Assembly: GCF_038066715.1 (NCBI RefSeq)
Contig: NZ_JBBUKT010000004.1
Location: 248,001 to 312,000 of the forward strand
Reading direction: 5' to 3'
DNA from: Luteolibacter sp. Y139
GTDB lineage: Bacteria > Verrucomicrobiota > Verrucomicrobiia > Verrucomicrobiales > Akkermansiaceae
DNA: 64,000 nucleotides
The translations under genes and the position numbers were made by a program. Shown here piece by piece: positions 25,400-33,796 of this stretch (the stretch's first letter is position 1; every line of letters starts with the position of its first letter). Below the pieces are notes generated by a model. The model searched no databases and was not told the origin of the DNA. It worked only from the letters and a program-made list of their open reading frames with translations.

Positions 25400-25888
25400 T
25401 CACTTGCTTTCCAAGACTCCTTTCACGGAGCCGGACTCTCCAAATTCTTGTTCGGCCTCGCCCTTCTTCTTTTCGAAGTCCTTGTTCAGATTCTTGCCGA
25501 TGGGAATGGTGGTGGCGCGGGAGTGATACTCGCCCGCGATGAATCTGAAGGTCACTTTGCTGACACCGTCGCCCCACTCGTAAGGGCGGGCGTTGTATCT
25601 GAGAGTCACATCCATTCGCGGCTTTCCCGTCTCGTCGTCGGTGTATGCGGTGAAATCGACCTTGTTGAGTTCGGGATTGACGATGTCCTTCAACTCTTCA
25701 TGCGGAATTTTCGCTGCGATCTTCTCGGCCGAAACCGTCACTTCGGCTAGCGAGGAGACATCCTGAGTCAGGGTGACGGTGGCTCCGCTCTGATATTTGA
25801 ACGTGGCTGAAAGCGGGGGCTCTAGAACCAGATTGTCGGCGGCCAACCGCGTCGCCATGGCGATGAGGAGGAGTGTTAGAAGCTTCAT
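25400..25888 (-). CDS. Secreted hypothetical protein
   Basis: A 162-residue exported protein with signal peptide MKLLTLLLIAMATRLAA. The mature part is beta-rich (FKYQSGATVTLTQDVSSLAEVTV, VDFTAYTDDE, MDVTLRYNARPYEW) and then turns into a charged helix (KNLNKDFEKKKGEAEQEFGE). No family is recognised. It ends 19 bases from the next gene's start on the same strand (SDR, whose stop is at 25907), so the SDR and this gene may share a transcript. Confidence 0.65.
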   Translation of the reverse strand: MKLLTLLLIAMATRLAADNLVLEPPLSATFKYQSGATVTLTQDVSSLAEVTVSAEKIAAKIPHEELKDIVNPELNKVDFTAYTDDETGKPRMDVTLRYNARPYEWGDGVSKVTFRFIAGEYHSRATTIPIGKNLNKDFEKKKGEAEQEFGESGSVKGVLESK

Positions 25889-25906
25889 CGTGGTAGAGAG
25901 TTTTGA

Positions 25907-26584
25907 TTATGGTGCCGTCAGCGCCTGCCCGTTGTCCTTCGGGCCGAGTTTTTCGAGGAAGGGGACGGCGGTGGCGGCCCACTTCGCGGGGTTGGGGAAG
26001 TCGGAGGCGCCTTTGCCGAAGCAGCTTTGGAGCATGTCGGTGTCGATGATGCCGGGGTTGAGGGCGATGGCGGCGAGGCCTTCGGGGAGTTCCTGGGCGA
26101 GGGCTTGGGTGAGGCCTTCGACGCCCCATTTGGTGCAGCAGTAGGGGGCGACTTCGGGGGCGGTGGAGCGGCCCCAGCCGGAGGAGAAATTGACGACGAC
26201 GCCGCTGCCGCGGGCGATCATGGCGGGCAGAAACTCGCGGAGGACGTGGTGGATGCCCTTGAGATTGACGTCGATGACCTTGGAAAACTCGTCGGCCTCG
26301 ATCTCCCAGAGGGCGGCGTTGCGGTTGATGATGGCGGCGTTGTTGAGGAGCAGGTCGGGGGCGCCGGGGCCGGAGAGGATGTCGCTGGCGAATCCGGCGA
26401 CTTCCTTTTCCGAGCTGACGTCGGCGACGACCACCCGGTGTTTTTCGCCGAGCTCGGCGGCCAGGACATCGACGCGGATGGGATTGGTGCCGCAACCGGA
26501 GACGGTCCAGCCCCTTGCCGCGAAGGCTCGGGCCATGGCGAGGCCGAGGCCGCGGGTGCATCCGGTGATGAGAACATGCTTCAC
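25907..26584 (-). CDS. SDR family oxidoreductase
   Basis: A 225-residue short-chain dehydrogenase/reductase. The cofactor motif TGCTRGLG is at the N-terminus. LLNNAAI replaces NNAG, and the catalytic residues are Ser in FSSGWGRS and Tyr/Lys in YCCTKWG (YxxxK). The C-terminal LNPGIIDTDM is the usual substrate-lid entry. The frame extends to 26632, but I start at GTG 26584, where the sequence MKHVLITGCTRG begins the typical fold. The substrate is unknown. Lack of a charged residue right after the beta-2 strand leaves cofactor preference open. Confidence 0.85.
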   Translation of the reverse strand: MKHVLITGCTRGLGLAMARAFAARGWTVSGCGTNPIRVDVLAAELGEKHRVVVADVSSEKEVAGFASDILSGPGAPDLLLNNAAIINRNAALWEIEADEFSKVIDVNLKGIHHVLREFLPAMIARGSGVVVNFSSGWGRSTAPEVAPYCCTKWGVEGLTQALAQELPEGLAAIALNPGIIDTDMLQSCFGKGASDFPNPAKWAATAVPFLEKLGPKDNGQALTAP

Positions 26585-26676
26585 GGGGGAGAGGCTAAAC
26601 GGTCGATTTGAAAATGCAGGCCGGATTTCCACCCGGGGGAAAGTTGCGGGGGGGATGATGCCCGCTACCTTGGAGG

Positions 26677-27426
26677 ATGATTTTCGATTCGCTCCAGATT
26701 CTCGCGCAATACCAGCAGCAGCCTGAGCCGGGTGGGCTCGGGATGACCTACTGGCTGATCATTGGTGCCTCGATGCTGGTGAGCATGGCGATCGGCGGGA
26801 TGCTGAAGAAGCGTTTCACCGAGTATTCGCAGATCCCGATCCGGATGACGGGCGCGCAGGTGGCGGAGGCGATGCTACGGCAGAACGGGATCAATGACGT
26901 GCAGGTGGTCAGCGTACCGGGCCAGCTGACCGACCACTACGATCCGCTCCGCAAGACGGTGAATCTGAGCGAGCCGGTGTATCGCATGAACTCCGTGGCG
27001 GCCGCTGCGGTGGCGGCGCATGAGTGCGGTCACGCGGTGCAGCACCAGCAGGCGTATGCGTGGCTGACCTTCCGCTCGAAGATGGTGCCGGCGGTGCAGT
27101 TCGCGAATACGATGCAGCAGTTCCTGATGATGGCCGCGATGATCGGCGTCGCGATGTTCCACAGCGTCACGATGCTGTGGGTGTGGGTGGCGGTGTTTGG
27201 CGTGACCACGCTCTTCGCGGTGGTGACGCTGCCGGTGGAATTTGACGCGAGCCGGCGGGCGCTGGTGTGGCTGGAAAAAAGCGGGATCGCGAACCAGATG
27301 GAGCACGAGCGGGCGAAGAACGCGCTGTTCTGGGCGGCGATGACGTATGTGGCCGGGGCAGTGGCTGCGGTGGCGCAGCTGGTCTACCTGATCATGATGG
27401 CGACGGGTGGGCGGCGTAATAATTGA
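26677..27426 (+). CDS. YugP-type zinc metallopeptidase (membrane)
   Basis: A 249-residue membrane protein of the neutral zinc metallopeptidase 2 (YugP) family. An N-terminal helix (YWLIIGASMLVSMAIGGMLKK) precedes the domain with metal motif HECGH (115-119). Two or three further transmembrane helices follow (MMAAMIGVAMFHSVTMLWVWVAVFGVTTLFAVVTLP and the C-terminal AAMTYVAGAVAAVAQLVYLIMM), with the conserved E-FDAS-RA segment between them. The family is thought to be an inner-membrane protease with the active site on the cytoplasmic side; substrates are unknown. It is monocistronic and convergent with the GH16 gene, eight bases away. Confidence 0.9.
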   Translation: MIFDSLQILAQYQQQPEPGGLGMTYWLIIGASMLVSMAIGGMLKKRFTEYSQIPIRMTGAQVAEAMLRQNGINDVQVVSVPGQLTDHYDPLRKTVNLSEPVYRMNSVAAAAVAAHECGHAVQHQQAYAWLTFRSKMVPAVQFANTMQQFLMMAAMIGVAMFHSVTMLWVWVAVFGVTTLFAVVTLPVEFDASRRALVWLEKSGIANQMEHERAKNALFWAAMTYVAGAVAAVAQLVYLIMMATGGRRNN

Positions 27427-27434
27427 CGGATCGG

Positions 27435-28241
27435 TCAGGGCCGCTGATACACCCGCACCCAATCGACGGTCATCTTTTGCGGGAAGACGGTCTTGGCGTC
27501 GGGTGGGCCGGGCCAGCCGCCGCCGACGGCGACGTTGAGGACGAGGTAGAAGGGCTGGTCGAAGGGGGCGGGGAATTCGCCGCCGGCGCTGCTCCATTTG
27601 TTCTGGGTCTGGTAGAGCTCGCCATCGACGTACCAGCGGATCACGCCCTTTTCCCACTCGGCGGCGAAGGTGTGGAAGTCATCGGCGAAGATGCCCTTTT
27701 TCAGCTCGAAGGGGGCGCCGGTGTGGACGTTCTTCGGCCAGGTGCCGCCGTGGTGGAGGGTGCCGTGGACGGTGGAGGGCTCGTGGCCGACCATTTCCAT
27801 GATGTCGATCTCGCCGCTGGATGCCCAGCCGCCGTAGGAATCCTTGGCCGGGAGCATCCAGAAGGCGGGCCAGACGCCGCGGCCGGCGGGGAGCTTGGCG
27901 CGCATCTCGAAGCGGCCGTAGAGCCAGTTGGCGCGGCGCTTCGTCCGCATGCGGCCGGAGGTGTAGTCCTTCTGCACTCCGGCGGCGTTGAACTTTTCCT
28001 TCTTCGCTTCGATCACGAGGTTGCCGTCCTCGATACGGATGTTGTCGGGGCGGTCGACGTAGTACTGCAGCTCGCCATTTCCGCCACCGTGGCCGTTTTC
28101 CTCGACGTCCCACTTCGAGAAATCGATGTCCTTGCCGTTGAATTCGTCGGACCAGACGAGTTTCCAGCCTGCCGGGGCGGGAGCTGGCGTCTGGGCGCTC
28201 CCGAGGGCGGCGGAGAGGAGGAAAATTGCATAAAATTTCAT
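27435..28241 (-). CDS. Glycoside hydrolase family 16 (secreted beta-glucanase)
   Basis: A 268-residue secreted GH16 enzyme. It starts with signal peptide MKFYAIFLLSAALGSAQ and a short Ala-Pro linker. The domain begins at WSDEFNGKDIDFSKW. The catalytic signature EIDIMEMVG near residues 142-150 supplies the nucleophile and acid/base glutamates, and the EIDIxE spacing with the beta-bulge Met fits laminarinase-type endo-1,3-beta-glucanases. The aromatic WPAFWMLP and the C-terminal WVRVYQRP are typical. The open frame to 28436 has no signal sequence, so I start at ATG 28241. It likely degrades algal or fungal beta-glucan. Confidence 0.93.
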   Translation of the reverse strand: MKFYAIFLLSAALGSAQTPAPAPAGWKLVWSDEFNGKDIDFSKWDVEENGHGGGNGELQYYVDRPDNIRIEDGNLVIEAKKEKFNAAGVQKDYTSGRMRTKRRANWLYGRFEMRAKLPAGRGVWPAFWMLPAKDSYGGWASSGEIDIMEMVGHEPSTVHGTLHHGGTWPKNVHTGAPFELKKGIFADDFHTFAAEWEKGVIRWYVDGELYQTQNKWSSAGGEFPAPFDQPFYLVLNVAVGGGWPGPPDAKTVFPQKMTVDWVRVYQRP

Positions 28242-28394
28242 AACGCGGAGAGAAACGGCACCCGTGGGGATTTTATTTCGGCTGAGACACCACAAAATTC
28301 CGTTGCCGGCCAGTTGCTTCCGGCGGGAAAGCGAGACTGTTAGCGTCCGCGCATTGCCAAGGGCGCTCCGGCCCGCTTCCATCCCGCCCGCGCA

Positions 28395-30395
28395 ATGGCA
28401 GGTGGCTTTTCTTTCGACTCCCTCAACAAGGCCCAACGGGATGCCGTGGCTTCGCTGGATGGCCCTGTCTTGATCCTGGCGGGAGCGGGTACGGGCAAAA
28501 CGCGGACGGTGACCTGCCGGATCTCAAACATGCTGGAGCGGGGCATTCCGCCCGAGAACATCCTCGCGGTGACCTTCACGAACAAGGCTGCGGCCGAGAT
28601 GAAGGAGCGCATCGGCGGGATGGTTTCGAAGAAGAAGGCGGAGCAGATGACGGTCTGCACCTTCCACTCGCTTTGCGTGCGGCTGCTGCGCGGGGGCATT
28701 CACAAGCTGGGGTACAAGAAGAATTTCTCGATCTGCAGCGGCAGCGACCAGGTCGGCATCATGAAGCAACTCGTGGTCCGCATGGGCGGCAGCGATGAGA
28801 AGGTGAAGGCGGAGGCGGTGCTGGCAGAGATCTCGCGCGCGAAGAACCGCGGCATACCGCCGCAGGATCTGGAGGATGATTTTTTCGCGTCGCTCGGTGT
28901 GGCGTATCAGAACGAGCTGCGGGCGCAGAATGCGGTCGACTTCGATGACCTGCTGCTGCTCGCCGAGCAACTGCTGCGCGAGCACCACGACGTGCGCGAT
29001 TATTTCCGCAGCGTGTATCTGCGGGTGACGGTCGATGAGTTCCAGGACACGAACGGCCTGCAGATGAAGCTGCTCCAGCAACTGGTGGGGCCACCGTATC
29101 ACGTCTGCGTGGTGGGTGATGACGACCAGTCGATCTATGGCTTCCGCGGTGCGGAGAGTGCGAACATCCTCGAGTTCGAGCGGTTCTTCCCGAATCCGAA
29201 GATCATCCTGCTGGAGGAAAACTATCGCTCCACGCACGCGATCCTGCACACGGCGAACAGCCTGATCCGTCGCAATGTGGGACGGCGCGAGAAGTCGCTG
29301 AAGTCGACCATCGCCGGTGGTGAGCCGGTTCGGCTCGTCGGCATGCCTGGCGATGAGGAAGAGGCGACGTTCATCGCGGAGGAGATTTTGGCGGACAAGG
29401 CGCGCGGAAATTTCCCGTGGGAGCACTTCGCGGTGCTATTCCGTACGAACAAGCAGAGTCGCAAGATCGAGGAGGCCTTGCGCGAGCGAAAGATCCCTTA
29501 CCGGATGGTGGGCGCGCAGAGCTTCTACGATCGCCGCGAGGTGAAGGATGCGCTGGCCTACACGGCATTGTTAGACGACCCCGAGGCCGATGTGCCCTTG
29601 CTGCGCGTGCTGAATTCACCGCCGCGTGGCATTGGCCAGGCGACCGCAATGCTGGCCACGGATTACAGCCGCGAGATCGGCGCGAGCGTGTGGCGTGCCC
29701 TGACCGACGAGGGTTTCCTCAGTCAGCTCGGCACCAAGGTCCGCAATTCGATCGAAACCTTCACCACGCAGATCCTCACCTCGAAAATGAAGATCGACGC
29801 AAAGGTGATGCCGGCGAATCTGGTGCTGAAGGAGTTCCTCGATGAGATCGAGTATCTCCCGTGGCTGGAGCGCGGATGTAAGACCGACCAGGAGAAAACG
29901 CAGCGGGGTGAAGGTCTCGCTGAAGTCGTGTCAGAACTCGCGAAGGCGATCGAGCGCGGCAAGACCTTGCGCAAGTTCCTGGATGATAGTGCGCTTGCTT
30001 CCGATCGGGAGGATGATGACCTTGAGAAGAAGAGCGGTGCCACCTTGATCACGCTGCACGCGTCGAAGGGTCTGGAGTTTCCCAGCGTGTTTCTCGTGGG
30101 TCTCGAAGAAGGCGTGCTGCCGCACCAGCGCAGCGTGACGGAAGGCACGAAGGATGAGGAGCGCCGACTGCTCTACGTGGGTATCACCCGCGCCCAGCAG
30201 AAGCTGGCGATGACCTACTGCACCGTCCGAATGAAGTGGGGCCAGGAGGTGTCCTGCCAATCGAGCAGCTTCATTCCGGAGCTGGATGAGGAATATCTGA
30301 TCCACACCACCTACGACGACATCATGGGTGCCGAGGCGGATGATGCGGAGCTCGACAATTTCTTCGGCGGCTTGAAGAGCTTCCTGGATAGCTGA
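28395..30395 (+). CDS. UvrD/Rep/PcrA family ATP-dependent DNA helicase
   Basis: A 666-residue superfamily 1A helicase that unwinds DNA 3' to 5' in repair or replication restart. Visible motifs: NKAQRDAV (Q motif), Walker A GAGTGKT (30-36), TFTNKAAAEMKER, VDEFQDTN (Walker B), GDDDQSIYGFRGAE (motif III), ENYRS (motif IV), LHASKGLEF (motif V) and VGITRAQ (motif VI). The length is that of Rep rather than UvrD (about 720). No C-terminal Tudor-like extension is obvious. The ATG at 28395 lies directly before the typical start (FSFDSLNKAQRDAV). It is convergent with the next membrane gene, four bases away. Confidence 0.95.
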   Translation: MAGGFSFDSLNKAQRDAVASLDGPVLILAGAGTGKTRTVTCRISNMLERGIPPENILAVTFTNKAAAEMKERIGGMVSKKKAEQMTVCTFHSLCVRLLRGGIHKLGYKKNFSICSGSDQVGIMKQLVVRMGGSDEKVKAEAVLAEISRAKNRGIPPQDLEDDFFASLGVAYQNELRAQNAVDFDDLLLLAEQLLREHHDVRDYFRSVYLRVTVDEFQDTNGLQMKLLQQLVGPPYHVCVVGDDDQSIYGFRGAESANILEFERFFPNPKIILLEENYRSTHAILHTANSLIRRNVGRREKSLKSTIAGGEPVRLVGMPGDEEEATFIAEEILADKARGNFPWEHFAVLFRTNKQSRKIEEALRERKIPYRMVGAQSFYDRREVKDALAYTALLDDPEADVPLLRVLNSPPRGIGQATAMLATDYSREIGASVWRALTDEGFLSQLGTKVRNSIETFTTQILTSKMKIDAKVMPANLVLKEFLDEIEYLPWLERGCKTDQEKTQRGEGLAEVVSELAKAIERGKTLRKFLDDSALASDREDDDLEKKSGATLITLHASKGLEFPSVFLVGLEEGVLPHQRSVTEGTKDEERRLLYVGITRAQQKLAMTYCTVRMKWGQEVSCQSSSFIPELDEEYLIHTTYDDIMGAEADDAELDNFFGGLKSFLDS

Positions 30396-30399
30396 GCGT

Positions 30400-30951
30400 T
30401 CAGGCAGACGCGAAGGCCTTCCGCTTGTCCTTCGCTTGCAGGACGATCAGGGCGAAGAAGGAGATCATGAGCAGCAGGAAGGACAGGATGAATCCTTCCA
30501 GCATGGTGACGGCATAGACCGCCAGGAAGCCCATGTCCGTGGGGGAATTGCTGTTGAGCGGCCCGAATCCAAACAAGCGGCTGAGCCAATCGATGCAGAA
30601 TCCCGCTCCCAAGCCGCACCAGGTGTCAGGCGCGAAGATGATGGATCTCTGATCCATGATCGCGAACAGCGACATGATCGTCATCAAAACCCGGATCTTC
30701 AGGCCGAGGTCGAGGGAGCGGAACAGGAGATTGGACCGGTCGGAGGTCGGACGAATCCAGGATGTCACTGTCGCATATAGGAGGATGAAGGTGGCGATGG
30801 CGGTGAAGATCGCAGCAGTAGCGGCCGGGCTCTTGCGCAGCTCCAGCCATCCCAAGGAGATGCCAAGGCTCGGCAGCGCATTGAGGATGGAGTGCAGGGT
30901 CCAGTAGCGGAGCTGGCGGGGGAAGTTGGCGCGGAAGGCGGCTAAGTCCAT
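30400..30951 (-). CDS. Four-helix membrane protein, paralogue of 34737-35309
   Basis: A 183-residue inner-membrane protein with about four transmembrane helices. A soluble N-terminal segment ANFPRQLRYWTLHSILNALPS precedes helix 1. A stretch APDTWCGLGAGFCIDWLSRLF lies between helices 3 and 4, and the end is basic (QAKDKRKAFASA). The same blocks recur in the protein at 34737-35309 (NFPRQLRFW, LNALPSF, PDFWCG, LSRF, RRKAF), so the two are paralogues. Function is unknown. The gene is monocistronic and is divergent from the secreted-protein cluster that begins at 31382. Confidence 0.7.
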   Translation of the reverse strand: MDLAAFRANFPRQLRYWTLHSILNALPSLGISLGWLELRKSPAATAAIFTAIATFILLYATVTSWIRPTSDRSNLLFRSLDLGLKIRVLMTIMSLFAIMDQRSIIFAPDTWCGLGAGFCIDWLSRLFGFGPLNSNSPTDMGFLAVYAVTMLEGFILSFLLLMISFFALIVLQAKDKRKAFASA

Positions 30952-31381
30952 GGGAGCGGGTGGGAGGGCTCACATCTACCGGTGAAGGCCTAGTGAAGTG
31001 GAAGCGAAAATCCTGGCAAGGTGGGACGGGTGATTGTGAATTAGATAACTTAATCCTGTGGATTGTATGACTTGTTTGGAGGCGGGATTCCCGGTTCGGG
31101 ATTTCTCCTTCAGATACCCGTGGTTACGCTAAAACCCTCGTAATTGAAGGATTGGCGGCAAATTGCGGTCGCATAATGCACCGCTAACTTCAGTGCGATA
31201 CGTAGCACGTTACGCATGAGGGGGAAAATCGGACAAAAACTACGTCTTCACGTACTTAGATGTCTCGGAATCGTTGATAATTTCCCGCCGGCTGAAGTGC
31301 TTCCGGGCACTTCAACCGGAGTGTCGGTCCCTCAGCACACACACCGTTGTAGGCGCTCCGGTTCAAGGCCTCCCCCTAGTC
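30952..31381. promoter_or_regulatory. Long intergenic leader region with hairpins and palindrome
   Basis: About 430 bases separate the divergent genes. An imperfect palindrome TGCGATACGT-AGC-ACGTTACGCA (31194-31216) could be an operator. A 13-bp stem CCGGCTGAAGTGC/GCACTTCAACCGG with a TTCCGG loop lies at 31288-31319. AACCGGAG (31314-31321), inside its right arm, can instead pair with CTCCGGTT (31356-31363). The two pairings exclude each other. The region upstream of 31194 is comparatively AT-rich and probably carries promoters. I see no coding frame. Confidence 0.5.
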
Positions 31382-32104
31382 ATGAACACACACACACGCA
31401 CATTCATCCGGGCCATCGTCGGCCTCTTCCTGTCACTGTCCGCTGTGAAAGCGGGAACCGGCGCCCAAGTCTATTGCTGGGCACCGCACCTGTCGTCGCC
31501 GATCCTGCTCGACTCCCATGGCATGGGGGTCGGTAGCTACGCGGGTCGTCCGTATGGCTACAAGATCTTCGGCGTGGCCGGCCGCATCACGCTGGGCGAC
31601 CAGTGCGACGGTGCCTTCCCTGATCCTAACGATCCGCAGAAGCGCTTCCGCCAGGGATGGTGGATCGGTGGGCTCGGCGCTTACACGAACATCTACTCGT
31701 CGGTGAAGCTCCAGGTGAACTGGGCGCAATTCTACCCGCGGAAGCTGGAAGTGACCGGCGATCGTCCGGGCAAGTCCTCTGGAAATGTCCGCCTCTACGG
31801 TGAGACCTGGGATTGCACGACGAAGTTCGGCTATCCGGAAGTGACCCTGGTCTTCCACCTCGCGGGCTCACAGGACTCTGCGATCCCGAACCGCAATCCG
31901 AACGGCTTCTTTTATGTGGTGGCCGAATACAACGCGACCGCGCCGACGGTAACGGGCAGCCTGACTGTCTCTAACACCGCCGTCCTGCGGAACAACGTCA
32001 CGCCAGTCGGCTACAAGATCAACCGCACCGGCGGCACCAATCAAACGCCTCCCTTCACCGGCTATGATCCGAGCGGGGAAGTGGTCTTCCTGGCCGGCCA
32101 ATAA
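31382..32104 (+). CDS. Secreted protein of unknown function (cluster gene 1)
   Basis: A 240-residue exported protein. The signal peptide MNTHTRTFIRAIVGLFLSLSAVKA ends just before GTGAQVYCWAPHL. The mature protein is rich in Gly, Tyr and Trp and contains two internal Cys residues (DQCDG and WDCTTK). The DPNDPQKRFRQGWWIGGLGAY segment is distinctive but not one I can assign. The longer open frame to 31274 lacks a start near a signal peptide. Two more secreted-protein genes follow on the same strand at 27 and about 20 bases, so this is probably the first gene of an operon. Confidence 0.7.
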   Translation: MNTHTRTFIRAIVGLFLSLSAVKAGTGAQVYCWAPHLSSPILLDSHGMGVGSYAGRPYGYKIFGVAGRITLGDQCDGAFPDPNDPQKRFRQGWWIGGLGAYTNIYSSVKLQVNWAQFYPRKLEVTGDRPGKSSGNVRLYGETWDCTTKFGYPEVTLVFHLAGSQDSAIPNRNPNGFFYVVAEYNATAPTVTGSLTVSNTAVLRNNVTPVGYKINRTGGTNQTPPFTGYDPSGEVVFLAGQ

Positions 32105-32130
32105 CCAATCCGCACCCACCTTTCCTTGTC

Positions 32131-32673
32131 GTGAAATCGTCCCTCTTCATCGTGCTTGCCACGTTTTCCTCCGTTGCCCTCGCCGAACCGCCAGACGCTG
32201 GTGGTCTGGGCATCGAGCACTTGCCCAAGAACCTGAAGCCACCGATCGGGAAGGCGATTTCCGACAAGGACCTGAAGGCACGCCAGAATGGTGAGAAGTT
32301 CGGTGGCTTCGCCCAAGCGGGCGAGGAGCCGAAGGGGTGGGATTTGGAGAAGAACTCCGAGTTCATCACCTTTGATGGAGCCGTGACCCTGGTGCCGAAG
32401 GGAGCGATCCTTCACGTGCCCGATCGCTACAAGAACAATGTGATTCCCGAACTGCAGGGGAATTTCTCGCTCTGGAACAACTTCAGCACCCGCTTCCGCG
32501 GTGTGGTCGTATCCTTCGAGGTGTCGATTGCCGAGGCTTCCGGGCAGGCGGAGATCAAGCCGGAGCGTCTCGAAGCGGCGCGCAAGGCGGGGGTGATCCT
32601 GGTGGCCACCATCAATCAGAATCCGGTCTCCGTGACCAAGAAGGCGCCCGCGACGGCCACGGCAGCACGTTGA
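32131..32673 (+). CDS. Secreted protein of unknown function (cluster gene 2)
   Basis: A 180-residue exported protein with signal peptide MKSSLFIVLATFSSVALA, starting from GTG 32131. The middle carries EFITFDGAVTLVPKGAILHVPDRYKN and WNNFSTRFRGVVVSFEVS, and the end is a low-complexity Ala/Thr tail (KKAPATATAAR). Charged helix-forming segments KAISDKDLKARQNGEKFGGF suggest a coiled linker. I recognise no family. The next gene starts 20 bases after this stop and there is no terminator between, supporting co-transcription with the genes at 31382 and 32694. Confidence 0.7.
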   Translation: MKSSLFIVLATFSSVALAEPPDAGGLGIEHLPKNLKPPIGKAISDKDLKARQNGEKFGGFAQAGEEPKGWDLEKNSEFITFDGAVTLVPKGAILHVPDRYKNNVIPELQGNFSLWNNFSTRFRGVVVSFEVSIAEASGQAEIKPERLEAARKAGVILVATINQNPVSVTKKAPATATAAR

Positions 32674-32693
32674 GCCCTCAAAGCACCGCTATT

Positions 32694-33716
32694 ATGAAAG
32701 CTTTCCTTTCTCTTGCCCTGCTTTCCCTGGCCTCTGCGGTTCACGGGCAGGATTTCATCCGGCAGATCCAGACGGTGAACAATGCCTCGGTGATCTATGA
32801 CCTCCCGGTCACTTCCAACGAAGGCAGCGTGACCTCGAAGCCGCTGGCCGCGGATTCGGCGATCTTCCAGCTCTACACGACTGTCACCGCGAACAATACC
32901 ACCACGCTGAAGAAGCTGGATGAAAAGACGGTGGGAACCTACCTGCCGCAGGTGACGGTCACCGCCTTGTCGGAAGATCCCTACTACCCGCCTCGTACTC
33001 GCGCGGACAAGCCGTATGGCATGCGCATCACGGTGGCAGGGATGTCCACCGCCGCGACGGTGGCGGATTATCTCAAGAAGGTGCAGGTGCGCCGAAGCTA
33101 CAAGCTCTACGATGCGACCACCTATGCGACCACCTATGCGGCCACGGGAGCCTCGGGCACCTATGCAGATAGCTTCGTATTCCGTGAGAACGGGACCTTC
33201 ACGGACAATGCGATCTTGCAGCGCCTGCCTGCTGAACGGCCGACGAAGGCGGTGGGAGAAGAATCCTTCACGGTGTATACCCATCCCGATGCCAGTGCGA
33301 CCCAGTCTGAACTGGCGAAGGCCACGGTGACGATCTGGCCGGTGGCGGAAGGCTCGATCCAGGGAATCGTGGCGGGCAAGGTTTACAACTACGCGCCGCA
33401 GGATGGCAGCATCATCCTCCGCGATCTCTATCCGAAGAGCGTGACCTATGCCCAGGTCTACAAGGGCAAGCAGGCGACCGGCAGGGTGGGAACGCCAGTT
33501 CCGGCCACGGTGCTGTCCTACAATACCCATGCTCCGCAGAATGCCCAGCTGGCGCTGAGTGGTCTGGATGCGCTGCTGACGGATGACGGGGACTACACCA
33601 TCGAAGTGCTGACGATCACTCCTTTCAACGGGGGTGCTCCCGAGCTGCTGGCGAACATTTCCTTCGTGCTCAAGCGCACCATCCGCTCGAACGGAGCGAT
33701 CATGACGATGGATTAG
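32694..33716 (+). CDS. Secreted protein of unknown function (cluster gene 3)
   Basis: A 340-residue exported protein: signal peptide MKAFLSLALLSLASAVHG, then a beta-rich mature region. Patterns such as IYDLPVTSNEGSVTSKPLAADSAIFQLYTTV, TVTALSEDPYYPPRTRADKPYGMRIT and ANISFVLKRTI look like outer-surface beta-sandwich domains. A Tyr/Thr-rich segment (YDATTYATTYAATGASGTYA) may be a linker. I start at ATG 32694 because the eight residues before it lack signal-peptide character. It is the third and last of the unknown secreted trio, followed by an 80-base gap to the GH43-like gene. Confidence 0.7.
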   Translation: MKAFLSLALLSLASAVHGQDFIRQIQTVNNASVIYDLPVTSNEGSVTSKPLAADSAIFQLYTTVTANNTTTLKKLDEKTVGTYLPQVTVTALSEDPYYPPRTRADKPYGMRITVAGMSTAATVADYLKKVQVRRSYKLYDATTYATTYAATGASGTYADSFVFRENGTFTDNAILQRLPAERPTKAVGEESFTVYTHPDASATQSELAKATVTIWPVAEGSIQGIVAGKVYNYAPQDGSIILRDLYPKSVTYAQVYKGKQATGRVGTPVPATVLSYNTHAPQNAQLALSGLDALLTDDGDYTIEVLTITPFNGGAPELLANISFVLKRTIRSNGAIMTMD

Positions 33717-33796
33717 GGTGTTTTGCAGCATCCCTGTCAGTGCTCTAAACCTTGAAAGGGGTTCAAACGTGTTCCATTAATCAAGCGGAACCTGTT

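Noticed and set aside
25698-26561. 287-codon frame overlapping the SDR at 25907
   Set aside because: The translation is almost entirely Arg/Pro/His and shifts frame relative to a good SDR.
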